NCBI GenBank assembly: GCA_963922565.1
Contig: CAWUIQ010000002.1
Location: 62,001 to 126,000 of the forward strand
Source: JBCBKL01 sp963922565
Lineage (GTDB): Bacteria > Pseudomonadota > Alphaproteobacteria > Rhodobacterales > Rhodobacteraceae
Reading direction: 5' to 3'
DNA length: 64,000 nucleotides
Made by a program: the position numbers and the translations under genes
The notes under the pieces: generated by a model
What the model saw: only the letters and a program-made list of their open reading frames with translations
What the model was told of the DNA's origin: nothing
The model's database searches: none
Shown here: positions 53,784-62,810 of the stretch, piece by piece
How positions within the stretch are numbered: the stretch's first letter is position 1
Layout of the letters: the number at the start of each line of letters is the position of its first letter

Positions 53784-54893
53784 ATGGGGCCATTGGCAAC
53801 TTTGAAAGTGGTTGAGTTCTCGGGGCTTGGGCCTGCGCCGCTGGCCGGGCAATTGCTGGCAGATCTCGGGGCCGAGGTCATCGCCATCGACCGCGCCTCT
53901 GCCTCCTGGGATCCCACCGACATCAACCGTCGTGGCAAACGGTCCGTGGCGCTGAACCTCAAGACCGACATCGGGCGGCAGGCCGCGCTCCGCCTCATCG
54001 AGGCGGCAGATGTGCTGATCGAAGGTTTCCGGCCCGGCGTGATGGAAAAGCTGGGGCTGGGCCCCGCCGATTGCCCCGACACGCTGATCTATGCCCGCAT
54101 GACCGGCTGGGGCCAGGACGGACCGCTGTCGCAGACCGCCGGCCACGACATCACCTATCTGGCCCTGACCGGCGCACTGCACATGATGGGCTATGCCGAC
54201 CGCCCACCATTGCCCCCGATCAACCTAGCCGCCGATTACGGGGGCGGGTCGATGTTCCTGATCTTCGGCATTCTGTCGGCTCTCTTCGAACGCGGTGTCT
54301 CGGGCAAGGGTCAGGTGGTCGATGCGGCCATGGTCGACGGCGTGCCCGCGATGATGGGGCTTTTGCACAGCCATATGGCCAGAGGGTATTGGACGGAGGC
54401 GCGCGAGGCCAACCTGCTGGATGGCGGCGCGCCATTCTATCGCTGCTATGAATGTGCTTGTGGTGGCTATCTCGCCGTTGGCGCCCTTGAACCACAGTTC
54501 TTTGCTGAATTCGTGCGGATCGCGGGGCTGCCCGCTCAGGAGTGTGAGACACAGATGGACCGTGCCACCTGGCCAGAAAAGCGGGCGCGCTATGCCGAAC
54601 TCATCAGGTCCAAAACGCGCGATGAATGGGCAGCCTTGTTCGACGGCAGCGACGCCTGTGTGGCGCCTGTCCTGACCACGGCAGAGGCCGCGCTTCATCC
54701 CCATAACACCGCCCGAACCCTCTTTCGGGGCGACGTTCTTCAGGCTGCCCCCGCGCCGCGCTTTTCGCGCAGCGCGCCCGCGTCCTGCCCGGACATCCGC
54801 GGGGCCGGGGCCGACACAGAGGTGATCCTAAGCGAATTGGGCTATGATGCCGGAGAAATTCAGACCATGCGCAAATCGGGTGTGCTGACATGA
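53784..54893 (+). CDS. CaiB/AMACR-family acyl-CoA racemase or CoA-transferase
   Basis: A 369-residue protein of the type III CoA-transferase / alpha-methylacyl-CoA racemase family. GHDITYLALTGAL with His121 and AADYGGGSMFLIFGILSALF with Asp151 match the catalytic His-Asp pair of bacterial AMACR (MCR), and IDRASASWDPTDINRRGKRS is also typical. The Asp residue of CoA-transferase members is not clearly present, so racemase is preferred. GGGAGG precedes the start. ATGA overlap with the monooxygenase. Probably in the bhc transcript. Confidence 0.88.
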   Translation: MGPLATLKVVEFSGLGPAPLAGQLLADLGAEVIAIDRASASWDPTDINRRGKRSVALNLKTDIGRQAALRLIEAADVLIEGFRPGVMEKLGLGPADCPDTLIYARMTGWGQDGPLSQTAGHDITYLALTGALHMMGYADRPPLPPINLAADYGGGSMFLIFGILSALFERGVSGKGQVVDAAMVDGVPAMMGLLHSHMARGYWTEAREANLLDGGAPFYRCYECACGGYLAVGALEPQFFAEFVRIAGLPAQECETQMDRATWPEKRARYAELIRSKTRDEWAALFDGSDACVAPVLTTAEAALHPHNTARTLFRGDVLQAAPAPRFSRSAPASCPDIRGAGADTEVILSELGYDAGEIQTMRKSGVLT

Positions 54894-56080
54894 AAGCTGT
54901 GATCGCGGGCGGTGGCATCGGGGGGCTGGGCGCGGCGATATCGCTGGCCTTGAAGGACTGGGAAGTGTCGGTTCTTGAACAGGCGCCGGAACTGACCGAG
55001 ATCGGGGCGGGGCTGCAAATCTCTCCCAATGGCTGGAAGGTGCTCGACGCCATGGGGGTGACGCCGCTGATCGCGGACGCCCTCTTTGAGCCCGAGGCGA
55101 TCGAGATGCGGGTCGGCAAAAGTGGCCGCACCATCTTCCGGCTGCCGATGCGGGCGGCGGCGCGGCACCGCTGGGGCGCGCCCTATATCCATATCCACCG
55201 GGCCGATCTGCATGAAGCCTTGGCCAAGCGCCTGCAGCAACTGCAGCCGGATGCCGTTCAAACGGCAAGCGAGGTCGAAGGCTACAGCCCCATTGGCGAG
55301 CAGGTCCGGGTTCGTCTCAAGGGCGGACGGACACGGGACGCCGATCTGTTGGTAGGGGCTGATGGGCTACATTCGGTCATCCGGCATCAGATGCTGGGCG
55401 CGGATGCACCACACTACACCGGCAACGTCGCTTGGCGGGCCGTCGTGCCGGCCGAGCGGCTGGGCATCGATGCGCCACCGCCCACGGCCTGCATCTGGGT
55501 CGGCGAGGGCAAGCATGCGGTCACCACGCGATTGCGGGGCGGGCACCTCGTCAACTTCGTCGGCATGGTCGAACAATCCGCCCCGTCGGAAGAGGGCTGG
55601 CGGGTCGAAGGGTCCCGCAGCGAAGCGCAACGCGATTTCGAAGGCTGGCACCCGACGATCAGGATCATCCTCGACAAGGCGGAGACGCTGCATCGCTGGG
55701 CGCTCTTTGATCGCGAGCCGTTGCCGCAGTGGCATGACGGGCGGGTCGTGCTGCTGGGTGACGCCGCGCATCCCATGATGCCGTCCATGGCGCAGGGCGC
55801 GGTTCAGGCGCTCGAAGACGGCTGGATGCTGGGCGGCATGCTCGCACGGTTCGGAACACTGGCCGAGGGGCTGGCGGCCTTCTATGCCGCCCGTCTGCCG
55901 CGGACCGGGCGCATTCAGCGGGTGTCGGCGGCGAATGCGCGGATGTTCCACCAGGCGTCATTCCTTGGCAAAACGCTGTTCTACGGACCGATGGCGATCG
56001 GGGCGCGTATTCTCCCCGGACTTATCCACAGACGGCAGGATTGGGTCTATGGCTATGACGCAGTTTCTGCGGTCGCATAA
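54890..56080 (+). CDS. FAD-dependent monooxygenase (aromatic hydroxylase type)
   Basis: A 396-residue class A flavoprotein monooxygenase, similar to salicylate hydroxylase. FAD motifs are VIAGGGIGGLGAAISLAL, LLVGADGLHSVIR and VVLLGDAAHPMMPSMAQGAV. GAGLQISPNGWKVLDAMGV is family-typical. It hydroxylates an aromatic or related compound with NAD(P)H and oxygen. Coupled by ATGA to the CaiB-family gene. The iron-box region begins seven bases after its stop. Confidence 0.9.
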   Translation: MKAVIAGGGIGGLGAAISLALKDWEVSVLEQAPELTEIGAGLQISPNGWKVLDAMGVTPLIADALFEPEAIEMRVGKSGRTIFRLPMRAAARHRWGAPYIHIHRADLHEALAKRLQQLQPDAVQTASEVEGYSPIGEQVRVRLKGGRTRDADLLVGADGLHSVIRHQMLGADAPHYTGNVAWRAVVPAERLGIDAPPPTACIWVGEGKHAVTTRLRGGHLVNFVGMVEQSAPSEEGWRVEGSRSEAQRDFEGWHPTIRIILDKAETLHRWALFDREPLPQWHDGRVVLLGDAAHPMMPSMAQGAVQALEDGWMLGGMLARFGTLAEGLAAFYAARLPRTGRIQRVSAANARMFHQASFLGKTLFYGPMAIGARILPGLIHRRQDWVYGYDAVSAVA

Positions 56081-56086
56081 TGAATT

Positions 56087-56103
56087 CCGACTAAATTAGT
56101 CGG
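56087..56103. promoter_or_regulatory. Iron-box-like palindrome, distal
   Basis: CCGACTAAATTAGTCGG, a perfect 17-base palindrome around one central base, 70 bases upstream of the iron-binding protein start. It shares the GACTA-N3-TAGTC core with the site at 56136-56150. Rhodobacterales carry a motif of this type (Iron-Rhodo box) upstream of iron uptake genes; the comparison is from memory. Confidence 0.6.
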
Positions 56104-56135
56104 ATACGCTTGACGACGGCTCCGAATTCGGTGAT

Positions 56136-56150
56136 TGACTATTTTAGTCA
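56136..56150. promoter_or_regulatory. Iron-box-like palindrome, proximal
   Basis: TGACTATTTTAGTCA, 15 bases with 6-bp arms, 23 bases upstream of the iron-binding protein start and 48 bases centre-to-centre from the distal copy. Likely overlaps the promoter, so binding would repress when iron is sufficient. Confidence 0.6.
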
Positions 56151-56173
56151 GATATTCACCGATGGAGCCACCC

Positions 56174-57190
56174 ATGCGTAATTCAGGACCACTCGGCCTC
56201 GCACTCAGCGTTGCGATCGCCATGCCCGCCTTCGCCAATGGCGAGTTGAACCTTTATTCCTCGCGTCACTACGACACCGACGAACGGCTCTATTCCGACT
56301 TCACCGAACAGACCGGCATCACGATCAACCGGATCGAAGCCAATGCCGACGAACTGATCGCCCGCATGATCGCTGAGGGCCGGAACTCACCCGCTGACGT
56401 GCTGCTAACCGTTGACACCTCCCGGCTTGAGCGGGCCAAGGATGCAGGCGTGCTGCAGGCAGTCGAAAGCGAAGTTCTGGAAAGCCGGATCCCGGAATAC
56501 CTGCAAGACAGCGACAATCAGTGGTTCGGATTTTCCCAACGGGCCCGCATCATCTTTTACGACAAGGCCGATGTGAGCGACCCGCCACAAAGCTATGTGG
56601 ACCTCGCAGATCCTGCCTATAAAGGGCTCGTGTGCCACCGTTCGTCCACGAACGTTTATTCCCAGACGCTGCTGTCATCCATCATCGAAAACCACGGTGA
56701 AGAGGCCGCGACCAACTGGGCGCGCGGAGTTGTCGAGAACTTTGCGCGTGATCCGCAGGGCGGGGACACCGACCAGCTGCGCGGTCTCGTCTCGGGCGAA
56801 TGTGATGTTTCGATCTCAAACACCTATTACTTTGCCCGTGCATTGCGCCGCGATGTTGATGGTCTGTCACAAGAGGCGCTGGAAGGCATCGGCTGGGTCT
56901 TTCCGGCCCAGAATGCCGAAGGGGCGCATATGAATCTGTCAGGCGGCGGCGTGGCGGCGTTCTCGCCAAACCGCGACAACGCGATCCTGTTCCTCGAATA
57001 CCTCGCCAGCGACCAGGCGCAGCAGTATTTCTCGGCCGGTAACGACGAATATCCGGCGGTGCCCGGTGTGGGGCTCAGCCCGTCGGTTGCAGCACTTGGT
57101 CTCTTCAAGCCCGATGACGTCAACCTGTCGCGCGTGGCCCGGAATGTCGGCAAGGCGCAACAGATCTTTAACGAAGTCGGTTGGGAGTGA
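56174..57190 (+). CDS. Iron(III) ABC transporter substrate-binding protein (FbpA/FutA-type)
   Basis: A 338-residue periplasmic binding protein. The ATG at 56174 has GGAG upstream; longer frames to 56135 would cross the proximal box. The signal peptide is MRNSGPLGLALSVAIAMPAF, cleaved near AFANG. LNLYSSRHYDTDERLYSDF, LTVDTSRLERAKDAGVLQAV and FSQRARIIFYDKADV are typical of FbpA/FutA ferric binding proteins, as are the Tyr residues SNTYYFARAL. No cognate permease or ATPase gene is adjacent. Confidence 0.9.
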   Translation: MRNSGPLGLALSVAIAMPAFANGELNLYSSRHYDTDERLYSDFTEQTGITINRIEANADELIARMIAEGRNSPADVLLTVDTSRLERAKDAGVLQAVESEVLESRIPEYLQDSDNQWFGFSQRARIIFYDKADVSDPPQSYVDLADPAYKGLVCHRSSTNVYSQTLLSSIIENHGEEAATNWARGVVENFARDPQGGDTDQLRGLVSGECDVSISNTYYFARALRRDVDGLSQEALEGIGWVFPAQNAEGAHMNLSGGGVAAFSPNRDNAILFLEYLASDQAQQYFSAGNDEYPAVPGVGLSPSVAALGLFKPDDVNLSRVARNVGKAQQIFNEVGWE

Positions 57191-57253
57191 CCCCGGGACT
57201 TATCCACAACCTACGGTGGCGGCCTCGATGGTTGCCACCGGCTTATGCAAGGC

Positions 57254-58951
57254 TCAGCTCAGATATTCGTCGCGCAACTGGCGGCGCAGAACCTTGCCCG
57301 ACAGGGTCATCGGAACCTCGCTGACGAACAGGACCTTCTTGGGGATCTTGTAGTTCGTCAGGCTGCTGCGGCAGGCTTCGACCACCGCGTCTTCGGTCAG
57401 CGTCTCATCACCACGTACGACAAAGGCCATCGGCACTTCGCCTGACCGGTCATCCGGCACCCCGATCACGCCAACCTGAACAACCTCCGGCATGGCCGAG
57501 ATCGCATCCTCGATCTCGTTCGGCGACACGTTGAAGCCGGAGACGAGGATCATGTCCTTCTTGCGGTCGACGATCTGAACAAAGCCATCCTCGTCCATCA
57601 CCCCGATATCGCCTGAGTAAAGCCAGCCGTCCTTGATGGTCTCGGCCGTGGCGTCCGGCCGGTTCAGATACCCCTTCATCATGGTCGGGCCGCGCAACAC
57701 CACTTCGCCCGGCGTGTTGGGGGGCTGGGCGACGCCTGCATCATCGACGATCTGAACCTCCATTCCCGGCACGGGCACGCCAACCGTCCCAAGGCGGTTG
57801 TTGTCGGGCGGGTTCACCGTCAGGACGCCGCAGCATTCGGACATGCCATAGCCTTCCTTGATGTCGTGGCCGGTCTGTTCCTCCCATTTGTGCGCAACGC
57901 CCACGTGCTGCGCCGCGCCGCCCGATCCGAAAAATCGAACGTTCTCGAACAGCTTCCTGTCGAACCAAGGCTCGGCCAGGAGCGCTGCATAAAGCGTGTT
58001 GATGCCCGTCACCCACGTGATGCGATGCTTGGTCAGTGCGGCCTTCATGTTGGCGGGCGGGCGCGGGCTGGGGATTAGAACGCCATGACCCCCATGCAAA
58101 AGACCCGAGACAAAGAGCAGAACAAAGGCGGTGATGTGGTAAAGCGGCAGGGCGACAAGGGCGGTCTCGCCATCCGGACCCATGGCACATTCGGCCATGA
58201 GCCGCCCCTGCTGCGCGTTCGAGATGATGCCCTGATGGTGCAGCATCGCGCCTTTGCTGCGGCCCGTGGTGCCGCTGGTATATTGATAAAGCGCCGTGTC
58301 GGTCGGCGAGACATCAGCGGTGTAAGATCCGATATCCGCGGTCGCTGCGGCCCGGCGGCCTTCGGCGAGGGCCTGTTTCATCGAAACGGCCGGGGTCTGC
58401 ATCGCGGGGACGACCTTTTTCACGCGCTTCATGATGAAATTTACAAACGCCCGCTGCGGCGCGGGAAAGAATTCAAGAAGCGACAGGGTCACCACGTGCT
58501 CGACCGGCGTCTTGTCGATGACGGCATCCACCTTGTCGCCAAAGAGGTCGATGATCACCAGAACCTTGGCGGCGCTGTCGGTCAGCTGATGTTCCAGCTC
58601 GGGCACGGTATATAGCGGGTTGACGAAGGTCGCGATGCAGCCGGCTTTGAAAATCCCCAGGGCCGCGACGCCAAAGCTGTTGCAATTGGGGGTCATGACA
58701 GCGACCGCATCGCCGGCCTGCAGGCCCAGGACCTCGCGCAGATAGGCCGCGAAATGTTCGGCCTCGCGGTGCAGATCGGCATAGCTGACAGTGCCCTGTA
58801 TCCCGTTGGGCAAGACCGTGGTCATGGCCGGTTTGTCCCCGAACCGCTGGGCCGCCTGATCAATCAGCTGCGGCAGCGTCCGTGCATCCATCGATGCTGG
58901 ATCAAAGGCCAGGGCGTTTTCGGAATAGTGTTTCTCCCACGGTCTTTGCAT
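57254..58951 (-). CDS. Acyl-CoA ligase (AMP-binding family)
   Basis: A 565-residue adenylate-forming enzyme. The start at 58951 has GGGAGG upstream; the frame reaches 58981. P-loop YTSGTTGRSKGAM, YGMSECCG, YSGDIGVMDEDGFVQIVDRK and the terminal LSGKVLRRQL are all present. It resembles medium- to long-chain acyl-CoA synthetases. Chain preference is not predictable. No fatty acid degradation genes flank it. Confidence 0.9.
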   Translation of the reverse strand: MQRPWEKHYSENALAFDPASMDARTLPQLIDQAAQRFGDKPAMTTVLPNGIQGTVSYADLHREAEHFAAYLREVLGLQAGDAVAVMTPNCNSFGVAALGIFKAGCIATFVNPLYTVPELEHQLTDSAAKVLVIIDLFGDKVDAVIDKTPVEHVVTLSLLEFFPAPQRAFVNFIMKRVKKVVPAMQTPAVSMKQALAEGRRAAATADIGSYTADVSPTDTALYQYTSGTTGRSKGAMLHHQGIISNAQQGRLMAECAMGPDGETALVALPLYHITAFVLLFVSGLLHGGHGVLIPSPRPPANMKAALTKHRITWVTGINTLYAALLAEPWFDRKLFENVRFFGSGGAAQHVGVAHKWEEQTGHDIKEGYGMSECCGVLTVNPPDNNRLGTVGVPVPGMEVQIVDDAGVAQPPNTPGEVVLRGPTMMKGYLNRPDATAETIKDGWLYSGDIGVMDEDGFVQIVDRKKDMILVSGFNVSPNEIEDAISAMPEVVQVGVIGVPDDRSGEVPMAFVVRGDETLTEDAVVEACRSSLTNYKIPKKVLFVSEVPMTLSGKVLRRQLRDEYLS

Positions 58952-59195
58952 GCCGTGTTCCTCCCGTTGTTGGCGTGGCACCCGGCCTCAACTCTCCCGC
59001 ACGTATTTTGGTGTCTGGCGGTTTTTCTTGGGTTGGGTTGCCCCTCTGGCGCTTTATAACATCGCCGGTCCGCGTTGTCCGCATTGCTTTGATCGTCGCA
59101 GCTCCGAGGAGCCTCGAACGGGTGACTGTCCCTCACGTCATAAAGGGGTTACAGCATCGGATGCAGAAGGGCGCAAGACTACGGACGGGGCGGAC

Positions 59196-60116
59196 ATGAC
59201 CACTCAACTTTTCGATTTGCCGGGGCGGTTCTGGCGCGGCAACCTGCACACCCATTCGAATGTCAGCGACGGGGTGCTCGACCCCGAAGAGGTCTGCCGC
59301 CGCTATAAGGCCGAAGGGTATGATTTCATCGCGCTGACGGATCATTTCGTCGGTATCTACGACTATCCCATCACCGATACGCAGCCCTTTCGCGACAATC
59401 GCTTCACCACCATCCTGGGGGCCGAGCTGCATTCAGGCGCCATGCAAAACGGTGAGCTCTGGCACATCCTTGCCGTTGGCTTGCCGCAGGATTTCGAGCC
59501 GCCGCATGCGCCGCATTTCCTGCCCGCTGAAGGACAGGAAAGCGGGGCGGAAGTGGCGCAGCGGGCGCGCGAGGCCGGGGCGTTTGTGGCCGTTGCCCAC
59601 CCCGAATGGTCGGGGCTGACGACCGAAGACGCGCGCGGGATCGAAGCGGCCCATGCTGTAGAAGTCTATAATCATGGCTGCGCGGTTGGTTGCGACCGGG
59701 CGCACGGTTTCTATACTCTCGATCAGCTATTGACCGAAGGGCGACAGCTGACGCTTTGCGCGACCGACGATGCGCATTTTTCCGAACCCGATCATTTTGG
59801 CGGCTGGGTCATGGTCAAGGCCGAAGCGAACGAACCCGAGGCGCTGCTCGAAGCACTGAAGGATGGTGCGTACTATTCGTCGACCGGCCCGGAATTTCGC
59901 GCGATCGAATGGTCGGACCGGTCCGTGACGGTGGACACCAGCGCCGTCTCAGCCGTGATCGTTCAGGGCAGCGGATCGGCGGCCACGGCGGTGCACGGCA
60001 CATCGATGACGCGGACGACCGTCAACCTGGACCGCTTCGCCAATTCGCCGTGGATGCGCGTCACCATCGTCGACAAGGCGGGCAAACGCGCCTGGCTCAA
60101 CCCGTTCTGGCGCTAG
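59196..60116 (+). CDS. PHP-domain phosphohydrolase
   Basis: A 306-residue PHP-superfamily hydrolase. Metal-binding histidines are in LHTHSNVSDG, LTDHFVG and AHPEWSG, with the last ligand pair in ATDDAHF. PHP proteins cleave phosphoesters using three metals. The substrate is unknown. The 3' end overlaps the convergent AraC gene by 20 bases. Confidence 0.85.
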   Translation: MTTQLFDLPGRFWRGNLHTHSNVSDGVLDPEEVCRRYKAEGYDFIALTDHFVGIYDYPITDTQPFRDNRFTTILGAELHSGAMQNGELWHILAVGLPQDFEPPHAPHFLPAEGQESGAEVAQRAREAGAFVAVAHPEWSGLTTEDARGIEAAHAVEVYNHGCAVGCDRAHGFYTLDQLLTEGRQLTLCATDDAHFSEPDHFGGWVMVKAEANEPEALLEALKDGAYYSSTGPEFRAIEWSDRSVTVDTSAVSAVIVQGSGSAATAVHGTSMTRTTVNLDRFANSPWMRVTIVDKAGKRAWLNPFWR

Positions 60117-61110
60117 GGGCGCCGGCCCGCACCATGCCTGGGGTCATGCCGGTCCAGCCCTGAAACGCCCGGTAAAACGAATTCGGGTCGCGATAGGCCA
60201 GCAGATAGCTGATCTCGTCCGTCGAAAGCTCGGTCGTCTCAAGGTAATGCAGCGCCATGCTGCGCCTTGTGTCTTCGAGGATAGCCTGAAAGCTCTGGTC
60301 CTCGTCCTTGAGCCGTCTTTGCAGGCTGCGGCGGCTCAGACGCATCCGGTTGGCCGCCTCGCCGATATCGGATGTGCCAGAGGGCAGCATCTCAGCCAGC
60401 ACCGCATGCAGACGCGACGCCATGCTTTGGCCTGCGCGCAGCATATCAAGTTCGCGCCGAAAGGCCGGTTCCATGTTCGCCCACTGTGCAGGATCGCGCG
60501 ACAGCAGAACGCGGTCGGCGTCTTCTGCGGCAAGGGTCATGGTGGCAGAGTCCTCGATCCGGATCGGGCAGCCGATGAACATCTCGATCTCGGTTCGCGC
60601 CGCCACGTCCTGCGGCAGGGTGGCATCAAGCGGTTTGACCGGATGGCCCGTACAGGTGCGTATGGCTTCGATCAGAAAGACCAGCTCGGTCGCAGCGAAA
60701 CTCGTGGGCAGGGGCACGCCGGGGGTGTTCGTCGTCTTGATGATGCGCAGGCGGCCCTCGTCGCGGGAGATCATGAGGCTGAGAGGGCCGGTTAGGGGCT
60801 TGAAAAGTGCGAGCCGCTCCAACCCGATGGCGACCGTCGGGCTGCAGGTGAAAGCGAAAAAGGCCGAATTGAACGGCCCCCTTGCATAGGCCTGACCCAG
60901 AAACAGCGGAAAGTCGGGGCGGTTCGCCTCGGCCTCGATGGCCTGCCATCCGCGAAAGAACTCGTCGACGGTAATGCCGCGCCCCTCGTTTTCGAGAAAG
61001 TCTTCGGGCATGCCCATCCGCCGCATCACGGCAGCGGGTTCGATCCCCAAGAGACCGCAAAGCTGCTCGGTCGTGCGTGCAATCTTGTACCGGATCGGTT
61101 TGTCAGACAT
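60097..61110 (-). CDS. AraC-family regulator (OruR-like)
   Basis: A 337-residue regulator with an N-terminal arabinose-binding-like domain of the AraC_binding_2/OruR type and a C-terminal helix-turn-helix pair (ANRMRLSRRSLQRRL, DEISYLLAYRDPNSFYRAFQ). The ATG at 61110 is used; the frame extends to 61236. Adjacent upstream on the same strand is a flavin reductase gene 80 bases away. Its target is not evident. Confidence 0.85.
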   Translation of the reverse strand: MSDKPIRYKIARTTEQLCGLLGIEPAAVMRRMGMPEDFLENEGRGITVDEFFRGWQAIEAEANRPDFPLFLGQAYARGPFNSAFFAFTCSPTVAIGLERLALFKPLTGPLSLMISRDEGRLRIIKTTNTPGVPLPTSFAATELVFLIEAIRTCTGHPVKPLDATLPQDVAARTEIEMFIGCPIRIEDSATMTLAAEDADRVLLSRDPAQWANMEPAFRRELDMLRAGQSMASRLHAVLAEMLPSGTSDIGEAANRMRLSRRSLQRRLKDEDQSFQAILEDTRRSMALHYLETTELSTDEISYLLAYRDPNSFYRAFQGWTGMTPGMVRAGAPSARTG

Positions 61111-61190
61111 GGGCCAATAGTGCCGCTGCGGTAACGGCAAATCCAGTGGCTTGGCGCGATCGGCAAGTCGTTTGGCGCGTCTTGCAGGCG

Positions 61191-61691
61191 CTAGGCGCTG
61201 AAATGACCGTACTGGCCCTGGCTGAAGACAAGGCATTCGCCCGCGCGGGTCGCAACACCCGTCACTTCACCCAGAATGATCGAATGGTCCCCGGCCGGAT
61301 GGCGCGTGTAGTGCTTGCAATCAAAGCGGGCCAGCGTGTCGGGCAGGATCGGAACACCGTTGGCGTCGCCGAACCACTCGAACGCCTCGAACCCGTCACC
61401 CCGCTGGGAAAAGTTCATCGCCAGCGGCAATTGCTGGGCAGACAGCACGTGGATGGCAAAAAACGGGGCGGCGGCAAATACGTCGTACCGGCGGGATGAG
61501 AGCGCGATAGACCACTGAACCAGCGGCGGATGCAGGGATACCGACGAAAAGGAATTCGCCGTGAACCCCATTGGCCCATCCGGGCCCGGCGCGGTCACGA
61601 CGGTGATCCCGGTTGCAAAACGGCTCATCGCCTGACGGAAAGCGGGGCCTGTCAGGGGCGGGGTGGGTTCGGGAATGGGTCTGTCCTTCAT
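61191..61691 (-). CDS. Flavin reductase (DIM6/NTAB family)
   Basis: A 166-residue NAD(P)H:flavin reductase-type protein: FRQAMSRFATGITVVTAPGP, GFTANSFSSVSLHPPLVQWS, FAIHVLSAQQLPLAMNFSQR and the terminal YGHFSA. The start at 61691 has AAGGCG upstream; the frame reaches 61781. Such proteins feed reduced flavin to two-component monooxygenases, but no flavin-dependent partner of that type is adjacent. Confidence 0.87.
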   Translation of the reverse strand: MKDRPIPEPTPPLTGPAFRQAMSRFATGITVVTAPGPDGPMGFTANSFSSVSLHPPLVQWSIALSSRRYDVFAAAPFFAIHVLSAQQLPLAMNFSQRGDGFEAFEWFGDANGVPILPDTLARFDCKHYTRHPAGDHSIILGEVTGVATRAGECLVFSQGQYGHFSA

Positions 61692-61922
61692 CACATGCGC
61701 CTTTGTACAGCTTATCGCAGATGTAGGCGGGTGCGCAGGGTTATCTAGGGCGAAGTTCGTCTGATCTGACACAGTGCACATCAGGTAACGCGTTGAAATC
61801 TATGATTTCAGACAGCGTTTACCGTTTCAGGTTCTTGAATCTCTGCCTTGGGGCTGCGGCAATCTTGCCATGGGGCTAAGGGCACGCGATGGTTCGGGCA
61901 GAGCAAGGGGGGAGACTTCGCG

Positions 61923-62789
61923 ATGGCACTGAAATCAAAACTGTCCGTGATGGGTCACGAGATGGCCTTTGTCGAAATGGGGCAGGGGCGGCCCATCGTT
62001 TTTCTGCATGGCAATCCGACGTCTTCGTATCTTTGGCGCGACGTCATGCCAGAGCTTGCCGGGCTGGGCCGTTGCATCGCACCCGATCTCATCGGGATGG
62101 GTGACAGTGACAAGCTGCCGGATCCCGGCCCCGGCACCTATACGTTCGACCGACACAGCCGGTTCCTCTCCGCGTTTCTCGATGCGGCGGGCGTCACCGA
62201 AAACGCGGTGCTGGTCATTCATGACTGGGGTTCGGCCCTTGGGTTCGACTGGGCCTGCCGTAACCCCGACCGCGTCGCCGGCATCGCGTATATGGAAGGG
62301 ATCGTGCGCCCGATCGCAGGCTGGGACGAATTCAACGAGGCGGCGACGCCGGTCTTTCAGGGGATGCGCAGTGCGGCGGGCGAAGAGATGGTGCTCGACA
62401 AGAACATCTTTATCGAGCGGATCCTGCCCGGATCGATCCTGCGGGATCTCACGGCGGAAGAGATGGACGAATACCGCCGCCCCTTCCTGATCCGCGAAGA
62501 CCGCTGGCCGACGCTCACATGGCCCCGGCAGATCCCCATCGGCGGAGAGCCCGCGGACGTGGTCGCCCGCGTTCAGACCTATTCAGAGTGGATGGCGCAG
62601 AACGATATGCCAAAGCTCTTTGTCAACGCAGAGCCGGGGGCGATCCTGACCGGCGCCGTCCGCGACTTCTGCCGCACATGGAAAAACCAGCACGAAATCA
62701 CTGTCGCAGGCAGCCATTTCATTCAGGAAGACAGCGGGCCGGAGATCGGGCAGGCCATCGCCGCGTGGATGCGCGACACCGGCCTTTGA
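61923..62789 (+). CDS. Haloalkane dehalogenase
   Basis: A 288-residue haloalkane dehalogenase of the DhaA/LinB group. Catalytic residues are readable: Asp101 in VIHDWGSALGF (nucleophile), Glu125 in YMEGIVRP (acid), His265 in AGSHFIQEDSG (base), and halide ligands Asn31 in HGNPTSSYLW and Trp102. The start at 61923 follows GGGGGAG. No signal peptide; cytoplasmic. It hydrolyses carbon-halogen bonds to alcohols. It is divergent from the flavin reductase. Confidence 0.93.
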   Translation: MALKSKLSVMGHEMAFVEMGQGRPIVFLHGNPTSSYLWRDVMPELAGLGRCIAPDLIGMGDSDKLPDPGPGTYTFDRHSRFLSAFLDAAGVTENAVLVIHDWGSALGFDWACRNPDRVAGIAYMEGIVRPIAGWDEFNEAATPVFQGMRSAAGEEMVLDKNIFIERILPGSILRDLTAEEMDEYRRPFLIREDRWPTLTWPRQIPIGGEPADVVARVQTYSEWMAQNDMPKLFVNAEPGAILTGAVRDFCRTWKNQHEITVAGSHFIQEDSGPEIGQAIAAWMRDTGL

Positions 62790-62810
62790 TCCGGTGCCGC
62801 CAATCTCGGC

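Noticed and set aside
56022..57208. Two TTATCCACA sequences (56022-56030 and 57200-57208) as a replication origin
   Set aside because: They match the DnaA box, but they are over 1 kb apart, one is inside a coding region, and no dnaA, repABC or AT-rich unwinding region is near.
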